A stretch of 64,000 bases of DNA from Stenopsyche tienmushanensis (taxonomy: Eukaryota; Arthropoda; Insecta; Trichoptera; Stenopsychidae): the NCBI GenBank assembly GCA_008973525.1, contig WACJ01000403.1, positions 930,001 to 994,000 on the forward strand, read 5' to 3'. Within the stretch, counting starts at the first letter, position 1; every line of letters starts with the position of its first letter. A program made the position numbers and the translations under genes. Below the pieces are notes generated by a model. It was not told the DNA's origin, did not search any database, and worked only from the letters and a program-made list of their open reading frames with translations. Positions 13,071 through 25,470 of this stretch are shown piece by piece.

Positions 13071-13397
13071 CGAGACGAGAACGAGTGTGCTATTGGATCC
13101 CAGCTATTCGGCTCGCGCTACACGTGTCCTGAAGCAATAAACCACGTATTGCGTTTCTTTTCAAATAATTAAGCGCTTATGGGTATTCGCTAGTATTTTA
13201 TATAATTCCTATCATTCATAAGCTCCTCATCCAAAATTTATGATAATGACACAATAAGAACGTATTTTAAAAGTTGGATATTAAATGAGTGACTCAAATG
13301 TTCTGTTTATTGTGGGGATAGATTGGGCAATGTCTTTTATAATATTCAATCAAATTAACGTGTATGTACCAAAGCATAGTTGTATTCAAAGCTGAAA

Positions 13398-13845
13398 TTA
13401 GGAGACTAAGTATTTGCTGCATTCAGCTTCTGGAATGCAAACTGGTTCGATATCAGATATTTTGACATAGCCATTGATGCACTGGCAACTGAAGGAGACC
13501 CATGGTTTATCAAAGCATGTATATAAACCGGGATGATTGCAAGTCCCACCACAAAGTCCAGGGCCTGCATTATAAATTGCATTAGGACCGCAACCTGAAA
13601 ATCGGCAGAGATTAAATATAAACGTAACAAAACATCGCTGAAACATTACATTCGTTTTCACTTACAATCACTTGTACTGACGCATTCCCCGTCATTGTTT
13701 CTTACATAGCCTCCAATGCATCTACAACCCGGGTGGCAATTGAAGAAGTCAAACGACATCTGGGGTTGTTCTCCCTTAAAGTGCATCTCGCAGGTCGTAT
13801 CCGGTGAAAATGGACAATTTTCGTATATTTCATTTCTTCCGCAAC
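13398..13845 (-). CDS. Two further TIL-like exons: alternative 3' end of TIL gene B or a separate small gene
   Basis: Exons 13666-13845 and 13398-13594 join cleanly (DCCGPNAIYNAGPGL across the junction) and end in a stop at 13398-13400. An AATAAA lies near 13307-13312 on the minus strand. The first module has CHPGCRCIGGYVRNNDGECV, a TIL signature. The second has CQCINGYVK and ends AECSKYLVS. The first exon begins in phase 1, exactly as needed to splice from the exon at 16813-16986 in place of the exon at 14352-14599. I found no separate signal-peptide exon between 13850 and 14350. The simplest reading is therefore an alternative terminus of TIL gene B giving a 334-aa form. A separate gene whose first exon I missed is the other option. 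Confidence 0.7.
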
Positions 13846-14351
13846 CTGCGAATATAGCATACGAAGGTTAATAACGGGAAGATCAACATCATTTAAATGA
13901 TTTCGCTGAAAAGTACTCAAATTGGTGTAAAATTAATCTAAAAAGTATTACTGTTGATTTATTCTTCAATTTAAAGAGGTAAGACACAGAGATGTGTTCA
14001 AATTTCAGTGATTCAGAAAGAGCATTCTTATATGTTAAGCTCGGAGAAAGACAGGGATGGAGAGTATCTGGCACGTTGAGTTTGGGTTGATTGTGTAGAT
14101 CGTTAACCCAAATTTATCGATTAATAATGATAACCCAAATGAATCAATTTCAAGTGTGTTTCAAGTTTATTGTTTATGTTTACGCAAAGAAATTACCGAA
14201 TATCGTATGCTATCGACAGTGTTTATTTAATTATATACAAGCTTCATACACGCTACGGCGGTCCCGATAGATAAATGAATTTGTACGGATGATAAGTGGC
14301 GGACATGCAAATATAGCATCTAAGTCAAAGGGCTAATAAACAATTTGAATG

Positions 14352-17300
14352 CTAACCATTTTTATCTTTCGGATATTCTCGTTTTTTTCGCCCCTCTGGT
14401 TGCGTAGGTTCTTCCTCGGGATCTTGAGGTGAACATTTCTCATCGTCTGTTTTTTCAAAGCCCTCTTTGCACAAACAATCACCGGCCTGTTTACAACAAT
14501 CGACAGAACATCTACTGCGACCTTCATCGATGCATTCATTTAGGCATGATACTCGGCATTGTTCATAAAATGCGTTCGGATCACCCCCACAAGACTCTTC
14601 TAAAATTACAAAAAAATAGCTTTATTAAAATAATTATTGAGTATTGTTAAATCATACAAATTGTGCATATTTAATGCGTATTAAATTTTACATAATACAC
14701 TGCACCTTTTCACAGGAGTTGTAGTACTTTTTAAAATATATATATATATATTACTTACATGTGTGGCACACACAGCCCTATAAATCCATCAACAACACAT
14801 TCCGCCATTTGTGTCTGTCTTGAGACTCTTCCCTTTAATTGCTCAGATCCAATAAATCTGATTTTCCCATTGTATATGAGGTCTTTCGGCAGAATTGCTA
14901 CCACTCAGAACTGAATATTAGATGATCTGAGGGAGTCTGTGCGGTGGCAAAGGACGAAACTGGCGATTAACGCTTCACTGTGCATGTCCATGACCTCCCA
15001 ATTAGACATAATGCCTTCGGCGCTTGAAGTTTCATCTCGAAGTTTTTTCTTAAAATTTTTATTTCAGACTTCTTGAGGTGCATCAAACAAACATCGTACC
15101 ATGTTTCACCCAAGCGACTTTCAGTCTTTTTAGCACTTTCGGAATAAAAATCGTGTGCCACGGAAGATAAAAGGTTACGAAGCTCTGCCTTAGAGTTTTT
15201 CCCAGTCCAATGAAAAAAACTCCTTTCGTAAGCCCTACAAAATGTAATGAAATTCGACACTGCATTTCCAGAATTCTTTGTGAGAATAGTCTCTCACTAT
15301 GTAGGTTTTCCCGATTCGAAACCTCACTGGTACTCTTCGAAATTATGCTGCATGATGAACGACAGTAGTTCGATTAAAGTTCTGATAAACAATTTATATA
15401 CTTAAAAAGGACATGCCTATTTAGTTGAAACACAGGTTCCTTTTTTTTATATTACGGTCGTTTTTGGTTCAGTCCTCCTACTTTTGTCTTAAAAGAAATC
15501 TTTTTTTCTTCCTGAAGGACCACGTAAGCTGATCTTAAACACGCTTAATGTCTTATAGTTCAAGACTTGGCAGCGTAAATCGCAGATCATTTAATAGCAA
15601 ATTAGATTACTATATTTGTGTTCTGGACTATCATTATGACATCATAAATCCTTTACTATAAGGTATTAAAAACTAGTTTTATCCAACTTAAAAATTATGT
15701 AAATTTCTTGTTGGGTTCAACAAGTTTAAACCAGTCTGGTACTATCTTAACGAGCAGTAAATAGTCTGGCAACACTAATAAATAATTGTTTATTTTACTG
15801 ATTCATAGAATATAAAAAAATACGTTTATAGTATGACTTAATTATATTGAATTTTCACTAGATTTCAACTCCCTCCCCTCCCAAACCCAACGGCACTCAG
15901 TCAACAGACTGCCATAATGATAGTCCAGAAACACAACTATAGTATTCTCAGTCTATTAGGATTAGTTTCTTCTCTAGCACCCAAGAACGTTCTTTTCATT
16001 AAATATAATATTACTTACAAACAACTTACTAATATTAATAATTATTTTTGTATAAGTAATATTGTACTTCATTCAAGTTACCGCACTACAACTTTAGCCA
16101 CATCTATCAAAGGCCCTAACCACTTTATATCGAAAGTAGACGACGTTCATTTAACAATAATTAACGTAAACTATTTGTGGACAAAAAAGCAGCTTTGGTT
16201 TTAAAAATTGTTATTAATGCCCGCAACGTTAAAAGTTTGATAGAATGTAACTTTCCTGATCTACATTGCATAAAAACTGACTGAAGCAAATTTTAGTTTG
16301 TAGAAATGTATTCAAAATTTTGGTCGCTGTCTCCCGTACTAGTCTTTTTTTTTTAGGTATTAATTTATCTTATATATATAAATAAACTCTTGTTTGTTCG
16401 TACTAAATGTGCTGCCATATCGTTCATCAGATTGCAATAAAACGTCGTCCACTTATTGCTAAAAATTGCGCGAGTAACATAGGTATAGTCTAATATACAA
16501 AAATAAAAATGTGTTTGTTCGTATTTTATGCGCTGCCATACCGTTTGTTCGATTGCGATAAAACTTTGCCAACTTATCGTTTGCACTTTCTCAAATAATA
16601 TAGGTATAATTAATTTACAGTAGATCTTATATATAAAAATCAATGTTTGTTCATATTTATAACAAAACCAACAAATAAAATAATATCATTTATACTTTTC
16701 ATTTTATAACTCATTCAAATTTCAAACGATATTTTTAGAATTATCACTTCTGTGGCAGCAACGTGCCGGGTATCAGCTAGTATAAAATAAAATAAAATAA
16801 AATATTACTCACGTTGACAATCAGGGGTCCGAATACAGACACCATCACTATTTCGCGCATAGCCCATGTTGCAAAAGCAACCTTCTTTTCCGTCTGTAAG
16901 ACCGTAGCATTCGTTTTTATCCATGTTTTCACAAGTAATATCGCATGTTCGATACAACCAACTTTCATTTTCTCCCTCGCATTTGGCTGTTTGAGAAAAC
17001 CCAATTAATATACGCATAATTGTTAAACATAGAGCATGGCTGACTTTTTTCCTTTGGCATAAAAATATTAGGGTGTCCCATAAGTTTCTTTCGTTTTCAT
17101 GTTAAGAAAAAAATAAACAATAATTTGTATTACATCAAAATGTATTGAATAATATATGATCCATTCTGTTCTATTACCTTTCTCCATCTCTTCGGAAGCC
17201 TCATAATGCCTTCTTGCCAAAATTTCACAGGTTTGTTTGCAAAATATTGATCAAGGTACATTTGTATATCATTTTTTGAATTAAAATTTTTAGCCACGTA

Positions 17301-20300
17301 AAGAATTTTTCAATGAAAGAAATAAATAATAATCTGAAGGGGCAATGTCCGGAGAGTATGAAAGATGAGGTAAAACATCCCAGTCAAATGATAATAATTT
17401 ATTTCTGACGAGCAAAGACACATGAGGCCTGGCGTTATCGTGATGAAAAACAACGCCTCGTCTGTTTGCTAATTCTGGCCGTTTTCTGGCAATTGCATAA
17501 TTTAGATTATCTAGTTGAAAACAATATTTTGTTGAATTGATCGTTTCACCTTGCTGAAGGAGGTCATAATAAACTACCCCCTTCCAGTCCCACCAAATGC
17601 ATAGCAAAACTTTTTTTGGATGTAGGCCAGGTTTAGCTACAGTCAAAGCTTCTGTACCCTTGGTCTGAGACCGTTTACGTTGGATATTCTCATAGAGTAT
17701 CCAACTTTCATCTCCAGTGACAAGTCTCTTCAAAAAAGTTTGGCTATTATGTCGTTGGAGAAGAAGATCGCATGTTGAAATACGCTGAAATTTATTTGAG
17801 TCAGTCAGTTCATGAGGAAGCCACACATCTGAACGATTGATGTAGCCTAATTTTGTCTTGAAAGAAACTTATGGGACAACCTAATAATATCAAAGTGGTA
17901 GGCAATGACCCCAGATGAGGGATTACAAAAAGCCAAAAATGCAAATGTTTTCGATTAAACTTACGGCAATCAGATTTTGGTATACAGTATCCTAAAAAGC
18001 TAGCATAACCGGCTTTACAAACACACGATTGTTGGGAGTCGTCTGGGTCTAAAGCGATGCAAGAAAAGCCTTCGTCGTTCAAATGAGCACATAATCCTCT
18101 GCCACAATTGGAATTGGAATTTCCCAAATAGGCATTTGTATCACCTTCGCATGTAACTGAAATTAAATTAATGATTGAGTGCATTTTTCCGCTTAAAAAC
18201 GAAGCTATTTCTGTTTGCACAAAGCTAGATTTGCTGGATTTCTGAAGCTTGTTTGCTGTCCAAGCTTAAAAACTAGCCTCGTGTACACCGGGCATTACAG
18301 AAACGAATATGAAAAGCAGAAAGGGCAATTTTTCCTCCAGATAGAATGTTATGTATAATACTGTTGAAATACATTAGTTAAACAAATACAAACATATTTT
18401 TCACAAGTGTTGATTTTTGTTCAAGTGTTTTACCTTTCGTTTGATACAATTTATGTACATATTCTTAAAGACGCCGAAGTTGTATTGAATCACATTCTTC
18501 TTGTCTTTCAAATCACTTCATCTCTAAACATTGATAATCTTCATCCCTTCGTATATTTGTTCATTGCTGCTGTGATTTATTCGATGACGTCTTCATTAAA
18601 AAACGATCCCTTAAATATTTTGCTATGCGATTCTTACTGCGTCGATAAAATTTTGACTTTATACCAACCATATGGTAATAGACATACATGTTCATGTTCT
18701 TAAAGAATATTATTAATGTTTCTTCATCATTTTCGTATTACTAACAAGAATCCAATGAGCTCTTAAGACACTTTTATATCGAGTTTGTGCATTAATATTG
18801 CTGCAAATTTCAAGCATTGCGTGAAAAAAAATCCAGCAGATTTTCGATTGACTCCCTCGTTTTTAAATATTGCGAATTTATTTTAAAATTTTTATAAATT
18901 TGATGTTTTCTTACCTCCACAGTGATTTTCTTCAATGCATATTTGGTTTTCATCTCTTAAATAGCCTTCCCTGCAAACGCAACCGGGAATGCAATGGGCT
19001 TTGCAATATTCACTTTTATTAGGCTCATCACACGTATTCTGACATTTGTTGTTTCCACATTCGGAATATTCTTCTCCCGGCGAATCGCACTCTATTAAAA
19101 AAAAAAAGAGCCATCATTAATGTGGTTATTAAATATCATCCATAATGGTATTAATCGTACTCTTCTATCCGTAGTGCCAAAAATATGTGCCGTTTTTACG
19201 CTTCTGTTTAGTAAAGTTATTAAAAAAAATAAGGTGCGTAAGTTTTGTAATGTTTTTTTGCTGTGCCCTTTGAAACAATAATTGCTTAGTTTATTCTGAC
19301 CGGTTTTGACGTCTGAACATGAATAATTTTCGCAGAAAAAAGCCCTCAGAGTAGGAACTCATATACGACATTTCCTCTATTATTAGAGACATCCCTGCTG
19401 AAATCTGGACGCTTGGAAACAGTGGCGTAACAACTAATTGGCAAACTTAGGCGACACCTTAGGGAAATAACTGTCTAGTCTATGTATACATATATACAGT
19501 ACATACATGTTTTTCAAATTGTTATATTAACCTTTCCCTACCGGTGATGTATTTACTACACATTATTATTTATACACGGGCTTCAGAATTCTTGTATTCC
19601 TCCGTAATATAATTACGAATCACATCAATGTACTATAGTATATATGTATTCATCTGCAGCGACCTAGGGATTCCTTTGGATTTTCATTTATTTCCCCGTC
19701 TTTTTGACTTATTTTTTTTTGTACGAACTTGGAGGATATAAAAAACTATCTATCTTTGTTGTAGTTTTGCTTTTAAACCAAAGAAAATAACAGAGGACTT
19801 CAAAAATTGTTAACCAGATGACAGGCTTTAACAGATTCAGAGGAATAATATATTAGATAAAGCGGAAAGAAATGTCATTTTTTTTGGTTGCGTCTTTTGC
19901 CGTCAGTTTGCTTCGGGTTGCTGTCGAGTGAATATATCAAGGTTAGTGTCATTTTGAAGTTCTGTTATTTGTCTTACTTTTTCAAATATATTTATATTCT
20001 TTTAGGTATAGTGAAAATGTCCAAGCCAGAAATTGATGAGACCCATTTGCGATCTTGTTTACTGTTTTTATTCGACAAAGGATTAAAAGCGTAAGAAGCT
20101 ACCCAGAGCATCTGTGATACAATATGGCAACATATTGAATATTCGAAAATGCCATAGATGATTCAAAAAATTCAAAAGTAGCGACAGAGATTTGAAAAAT
20201 AAACCAAAATCAGGACAACCTCTAAAAATCGATGATGACGCATTAAATTTTCTGGTATAATCTGATCTTCGAAAAAAAATAAAGGAATTATCGCTAGATA

Positions 20301-21263
20301 TCGGCTGTCACTGGTCGACAGTAGAAGACCATTTGAAAAGACTTGGGAAAAAACATAGACAGGGAATTTGGGTACCGCACGAGTTGTCATCAACGGTCTT
20401 GGAACAACGGATAACCATTTGTTCATCGCTATTGTCCAGGTATGAAACCCATCCATTTTTAAATAGAATCGTACTGGGGATGAGAAGTGGATCTTCTACA
20501 ACAGCCCGAGAAAGAAAAACAGTGGCTTTCTTCAAATCAAATATTTACCTGTTTTTACCCCTGGACCGTCATTATCCTTGAAAAAGGCCCTCCTTTATGT
20601 TTGGTGGGGTTTTTTTTAGCGTAATTCATTACGAATGATTAAAACCTTGTCAAACTGTCACATCAGAGCTATACTGTGCACAATTAGGTGGGTTAAAAGC
20701 GAAAATGCTCAAAAAGCGATCAATGCTAGTTAACAACCAAAGAAGAATATTACAGCATGATAATGCAAGACCACACGCAGATTACGCAGAACAAAATAAG
20801 GGAACTGAATTTGGAAGTGCTGTAACATCCACCATATTCTCCTGATATTGCACCTTCAGACTATCATCTTTTCAAGTCATTAGAACATTCGCTTCACGAT
20901 AAAAAGTTAGCTTCTGTGGAACAAGTGAAAAATCATTTGGACTCTTACTTTAGTGGAAAACCGGCCGAATTTTCTGAAAGCATTATAATAAATACATAAG
21001 ATGCAAAATATGAGATTAATTCAAAGTAAAGATCAATCAAAATTATCAGTAAATTACTTTGTACAGAATTTTATTGGGGTACTGGCGGTGGAAACTTTAA
21101 AACCCCAACGATGGTTTAACAATCCTATAATAACAAAACTATCCATAATGAAATAAAATATTTGATGTAACGATATACCTGTCGTTCCTGTCACATGCTG
21201 CGTTGTTAGAATAATATAAAAAAGCGTGATAATATTAAAAAATAGCAATTTAACTGTAGACAT
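14352..21263 (-). CDS. Secreted TIL-domain protein (protease inhibitor family), TIL gene B
   Basis: Exons in coding order: 21179-21263, 18915-19091, 17965-18156, 16813-16986, 14352-14599 (876 nt, 291 aa). Exon 1 gives a signal peptide beginning MSTVKLLFFNIITLFYIILT. Then come TIL modules: one with CIPGCVCREGYLRDENQICI, one with SCVCKAGYASFLGYCI, and one with CDITCENMDKNECY and CFCNMGYARNSDGVCI. The last exon is an atypical cysteine-rich module (CLNECIDEGRSRC) with a charged tail (EEEPTQPEGRKKREYPKDKN) and its own stop. All introns are phase 1. The first module matches module 3 of TIL gene A and the third matches its module 5, so the two genes are paralogues. An AATAAA lies near 14222. The target protease is unknown. 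Confidence 0.8.
14700..16360. other. Intron of TIL gene B without recognised coding sequence
   Basis: A minus-strand frame at 14967-15260 (97 codons, including KKTESRLGETWYDVCLMHLK) looks protein-like but is unrecognised and has no splice support. It may be mobile-element debris. The rest is AT-rich, with a short TA repeat near 14737. Confidence 0.3.
16368..16780. mobile_element. Non-autonomous Helitron-like element
   Basis: It starts TCTTATATATATAAA after an A. It ends GCCGGGTATCAGCTAG before a T, with a short GGCA...TGCC hairpin just inside the 3' end. TC...CTAG between A and T is the Helitron insertion pattern. Inside, the 5' segment (starting near TATATAAAA and GTTTGTTCGTA) is repeated at about 16485 and 16622, so three 5'-end-like units lie in tandem. 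It has no coding capacity. Its 3' end is followed by a TAAAA repeat ending about 10 bases from a splice donor of TIL gene B. Confidence 0.65.
17071..17881 (-). mobile_element. Mariner element with long transposase remnant
   Basis: Ends GGGTGTCCCATAAGTTTCTT and GGTTGTCCCATAAGTTTCTT (reverse complement of the right end) are flanked by TA. On the minus strand the transposase runs from MWLPHELT (about 17826). It carries all three catalytic blocks: LVTGDESWILYE, HHDNARPHVS and YSPDIAPSDYYLF, the D,D34D mariner pattern. The N-terminal helix-turn-helix region is missing and a one-base frame change follows SLKNSL near 17297, after which FANKPVKFWQEGIM is still readable. It lies in the intron between exons 3 and 4 of TIL gene B. 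Confidence 0.9.
19408..19668. repeat. Dispersed repeat, copy 2
   Basis: Matches 61-336 over its whole length, including the TTAA at 19527-19530 and the end at CATCTGCAGCGAC. It lies in intron 1 of TIL gene B. Confidence 0.8.
20010..21005 (+). pseudogene. SETMAR/Hsmar-type mariner transposase relic
   Basis: Starting at MSKPEIDETHLRSCLLFLFD (20018), broken frames follow a mariner transposase of the irritans/Hsmar type: GTGDEKW-like residues near 20478, a VWWGFF block near 20600, DNARPH near 20760 and PSDYHLFKSLEHSLHDKK near 20850-20905. Many stops and frame changes are present. It is located in intron 1 of TIL gene B. A related relic is at about 45600-46400. Confidence 0.75.
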
Positions 21264-21316
21264 TTTGCAAATCGTTTGCAAAGTGCCCGTTCCGATAAGT
21301 AATACCTTTAAAATAT

Positions 21317-21335
21317 CCAGATGTGCCAATATATA
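21317..21335 (-). promoter_or_regulatory. Probable core promoter box of TIL gene B
   Basis: On the minus strand it reads TATATATTGGCACATCTGG, 54 bp upstream of the start codon. It matches the box upstream of TIL gene A (7596-7614) at 16 of 19 positions. Confidence 0.5.
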
Positions 21336-21741
21336 GGTTCGATCGAATTAAAATGCACAACATTCTTTAATTGCATATCATCATTATCGACAAATATTTA
21401 CACGAGTATATCAACAATCATACTATAAAGATGATCTATTCATCAGTACACAAAAAAAGTATTTGGCTGTTTATTTATCACAATTTGCACCTGTATTTGA
21501 TAGTAGAATAATGCGATGAAGTGAATATTTTACGATGCAGCAAACCTGTATGCACCAAAACATTCACTCTCAAAGATAGCATTGAAACTCTACGAAATTC
21601 CATGTAAACGATATGATTTATAATACTATTGTATTAAGCATATGTTCACAAGTGGTAAAAAGCACTGCATTCTTACATTGGCAATTATTGACTATTGTTA
21701 GAGCAATCAATCTCATCTCATCAACCCTTTGGCAACGGGTA

Positions 21742-21798
21742 GTCGCTTTTGCGACGGTCGAATTCGATGCGAAAAAAGCGGATCGTCGCAAAAGCGAC
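21742..21798. repeat. Pair of GTCGC/GCGAC palindromes
   Basis: GTCGCTTTTGCGAC (21742-21755) and GTCGCAAAAGCGAC (21785-21798) are each self-complementary at their arms and are reverse complements of each other. They are preceded by CAACCCTTTGGCAACGGG, which resembles the ends of other TTAA-associated repeats in this window. Confidence 0.6.
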
Positions 21799-22064
21799 GC
21801 TCGGTTAGTATCATGTAATTCCAAAATTTTAACTAACTATTTAATTGCCTCCCCTTTTCAATTTTCAATACGTCTTGTATTTTGCTTAATATTTTATTAT
21901 ATCAATCATATTTTGTAATATTGAATTTTTGCTATTACGTGTGAATATCATTTTGCTTATATTTATATTTGTTACTCTTTTAAAATCGTGAGAACTTATT
22001 TCTATCTAATTCCCATTGTAAAATTCACACAAGTTTCCATTTTGCAAATAGACATTTTTACTGT

Positions 22065-22724
22065 TTAACCTGTTAAGCGGGGAAGTTCCTTTTCAATAAC
22101 GCAATATACAGTGGTCGCGCATATTTTCGTTGGGACGTATATATACGTCCCGCTCACCTGGCGTGAGCTCGTATTATTCATTTTTTCTGTGTGATATATT
22201 TTTAAACAGTTGTTGACACGTAGTGCTACCTTACAATCCGGACACCAGTATGTAGATTCTTTCCCCTTTTTTGTAATAAACTCAACATTTTCTGAGTCCA
22301 GTTCCCTTTCATTTGTTCTTTGAAAATGCCTTTCAACTAAGCGTGAGGGTTTAGGTGTAATGCTGTTTTTTGATGGCATAGGTTAGCTTTTTACTATGTT
22401 GTCTGAACTGAGCATCAATACCTCTTTTTTGTCCTTCCATTTTAAAACTATAATTTTGCCTTTGAATTTTATCTTATGCTACTAGTTACCGTTTACTAAG
22501 TACACGTCCACTCCGACACAATAGCGAAGTGCAACAAATTTTCTACCTATCTTAAATGCATGTCAAAACATGTATCGACAACTCACACATTCGTTAAACA
22601 ACAAAAAAATCCCGCCTGCCTTAGGGCTCAACATATATTTCGAGGGCGTATATATACGTCCTAACCAATTTCGTTTCTGTTTACGCTGGACGTATATATA
22701 CGTCCCGCCTAGTTAACAGGTTAA
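22065..22724 (-). mobile_element. piggyBac-like element relic
   Basis: It is flanked by TTAA (22065-22068 and 22721-22724) with inverted ends AACCTGTTAA. The minus-strand frame 22065-22379 holds GKESTYWCPDCKVALRVNNC followed by LKIYHTEK, which fits the C-terminal cysteine-rich domain of piggyBac transposases. The main catalytic region is absent. The palindrome GGACGTATATATACGTCC occurs near both ends (about 22134 and 22688), with a near-copy at about 22646. One copy is translated as TYIYVP in the transposase tail. Confidence 0.75.
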
Positions 22725-24900
22725 ATAGTCGGTGCCTCGACGGCACATGGCTTCTTCATGCTTCGATTTTTCTTACGATCAGAGCATTAAATTGCTTCAT
22801 TGACTATCGAGTCAATTTACATCGTTACATTTCCATCATGTAACTCTACTATCTACTATCTAAATTTACAAGAAGACAAGGGATCAGCTTGCAACCGCAA
22901 AGACACATAACACATATTACACAGCGCATTTGACATATATTCCTATAAATATGATTTAATATTTGTTGTATACAGTAGAACCTTGTACCTGTAGGTACAA
23001 GAATCCCACAGGAGATGTGGCTGGCAACCACATTTTTAAAAACATATATATGGCATGAAAAACCATGTCAAAATGGTTGGTAATGGTCCCATAAAAGGGA
23101 TTGCTAAAAGCCACCTCAAAAAAAAAACAGTAGAACCTCGATTATCCGGATTTCAATTATCCAGATTTAAAAAAAAATACATTTGCTGATTTACACGCGA
23201 AGAATTGTATCCACTTTTGCTCACGTATGTGATGGATTGAAAAAAATTTGTTCTTTGTATGACGCATTTGTTCCAATAACATCAAGTGTATAGTGAATTA
23301 CCTTAGCAAATTTCCATAAAGTGAGATAGTAAATGATTTGCAGGCAAGCGTTGAAAATTTTCGTGGTAAGTTTTTGATCATTGTGTTATCAATTTCGTCG
23401 AACCTTGTGGAGTTTTTGTTTTTAATCTTCTTCTTTTTCTTAATAACAGTTTCTAAGGGATTGATTATTTTAGTATTTGTTAAGGATTTAAGATTCTTTT
23501 TGAAGAATTCTTCCACCAAATGTCACGTCGATAATACAACCGATGGATAAGGGTGTAATAGAAACATTGAATCGTTCATACAGAAATCAGATGCTTCGAA
23601 AATTGTTACTAGCAAACGAAAATAATAAAGAAACAGTTGTCTCTCTACGAAGGAAAAAAAAAGAATTCCGTCGTATACTGCGAATCCGTATCGAGGCTGC
23701 GGAGCCCTATTGACACTGAGGAGCGAATGCCCCCGTCTCTCTCGACGAAGCCCTTCAGGCTAATATGAGAGGCGTATGGGTACGTCCAGTCCTCGGAATG
23801 TCCCGCGACTCAAGATGTCCCTAGTGGTGGGCTTCAAAAGAAAAATATAGGTTTTTCCAAATATATGAAGCAAAAAGGATTTTTTACGGTACATGTAAAA
23901 ATGCAGTCAACGTAAGAAATATCATAACTATTTTATTTGCTATTTATATCTATTTGCAAAATATCTACAGTTAAATTGCTATTTTATGCATTTATATAGT
24001 TGTATACAACATCCTGTTTTATCAAAATTAATTATTACAGCCGCCAAAAAAGCGGCAGCCTTAAATTTCATTTAGTACATCAACGAAAGAAAAATTTCTC
24101 AAAGTAAAAAGGGTCAAAAAGACCGTCCAGTATTATTGATCTCGTACGACTCTAAAAAATACTAAAAACGTGTTTGTTCGTTGGTGTTTGTTATGAGTTA
24201 TGTATTCATAAGTACCAAGCACCAAGTCGGTGATAAGTCTATCAAGAATCCGAGACCTTTAGCCCCTGCCGATAGCAACTAGAATATATTTGTATAGGAC
24301 ACGACGAATGGCGTAAACAAAGGTCAATTGATACGTGAATGAATTCTTTTGTGGATAATGGCTCCGGATGTTGTCAAATACTGCCATTGTATGCACTGAA
24401 TCTGCAAATTTGCATCGTCGACCGAGCCAAGTAAGGTACATCAAATGACTTTAAGATCCCACTTAAGCCATCATCAACCAATCTAAAATTTATCAGAACT
24501 TGTATACTACGAGTTCATCTCGGAAAACTTCATAATCACCCTGAAGAAGTAGTTTTTATACCTCAACATTGTATACTGTAATTCTTCAAATTCTAAAAAC
24601 AAGTATATATTCTTGTATTGTTAGGAAATAGTCCCTTAAAAAATCTTCGTTAAACGTAAACATCCCCCTATGCAGAATATAACTGATCGTGCAAAAAGAC
24701 ATAATAAAATGGAAAATAAATTCCACCCCTTAAAATTAGCTTCGATTGAGCTAAATCTTGTAATAATCTAAGAGGGTTTTCAAGAAAATGATTTTTAAGT
24801 TTATCATATTCAAGTGTTGCTATAGTCGTAATAATTATTTGTTTTTCAGGGTTTCTCATAGAATGGGACCAAATTCAAGACATCAGAAGGTAGCGTATTC
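22725..24900. other. Intergenic, no supported gene
   Basis: At 23125-23175 there is a Tigger-like end (CAGTAGAACCTCGATTATCC). At 23650-23830 a small GC-richer patch has no readable motif. The rest is AT-rich, with short frames that show no family resemblance. Confidence 0.45.
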
Positions 24901-24939
24901 ACCATTTTGCATAAATATTTGTTCGTGAGAAAGCTCTGT

Positions 24940-25320
24940 TCAAAGTGAATACCGCGTTTGCTCACAGTCGATCAACAGCAACAACGCGTCCACAATTCAG
25001 AGCGCTGTTTGGAGCTGTTTTAATGCAACAAAAAGGATTTTTTATGCGACATGTGAAAATGTATGAAACTAGGATTCATCACTGCACTTCAGAGTCAAAT
25101 CAGGGATACGCACAGTATTTTATTCGACGACCCCAAAAATCTGGCAAGATTGCATTTTGAATTACTTCTCCATACACCACATTTTCCGAATCTGATTTTC
25201 AGCGACTATTACCTGTTTGCAAAACTAAAAAGAATGCTCCAAGGACAGAAATTTGGCTCCAACAAAGAAGTGATTTAGCCAATTTTGTTCGCCAAAAAAG
25301 ACTAAAGTAGGTGTTAAACA
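24940..25320 (+). pseudogene. Mariner/Tc1-type transposase fragments
   Basis: Short frames read LLTVDQQQQRVHNSE, then NQGYAQYF. They continue HTPHFPNLIFSDYYLFAKLK and RMLQGQKFGSNKEVI (25063-25278), which resembles the third catalytic block and C-terminus (PPYSPDLAPSDYHLF...L...L.GKKF.SNEEV). The middle is deleted. Confidence 0.6.
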
Positions 25321-25404
25321 TTGTAATTTTAAAATGGGAATGCCTTCTCTTTTAGAGATAAACCTTTTTTCAGATCACGCCGTAATGCTTTGTTCTTGGA
25401 CAAT

Positions 25405-25470
25405 TGTATTACGGTAAAACCTCGATATAACGGATCTCTATTTAACGGACTTTAGATATAACGGACAGAC
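25405..25470. repeat. Solo Tigger/pogo-type terminal sequence
   Basis: ACGGTAAAACCTCGATATAA followed by CGGA repeats is typical of the ends of Tigger/pogo-class elements. No matching second end was found. Confidence 0.4.

Noticed and set aside
14967..15265. Minus-strand frames of 97 and 60 codons in a TIL gene B intron as a gene
   Set aside because: No start, splice or family evidence; kept only as an unrecognised stretch.
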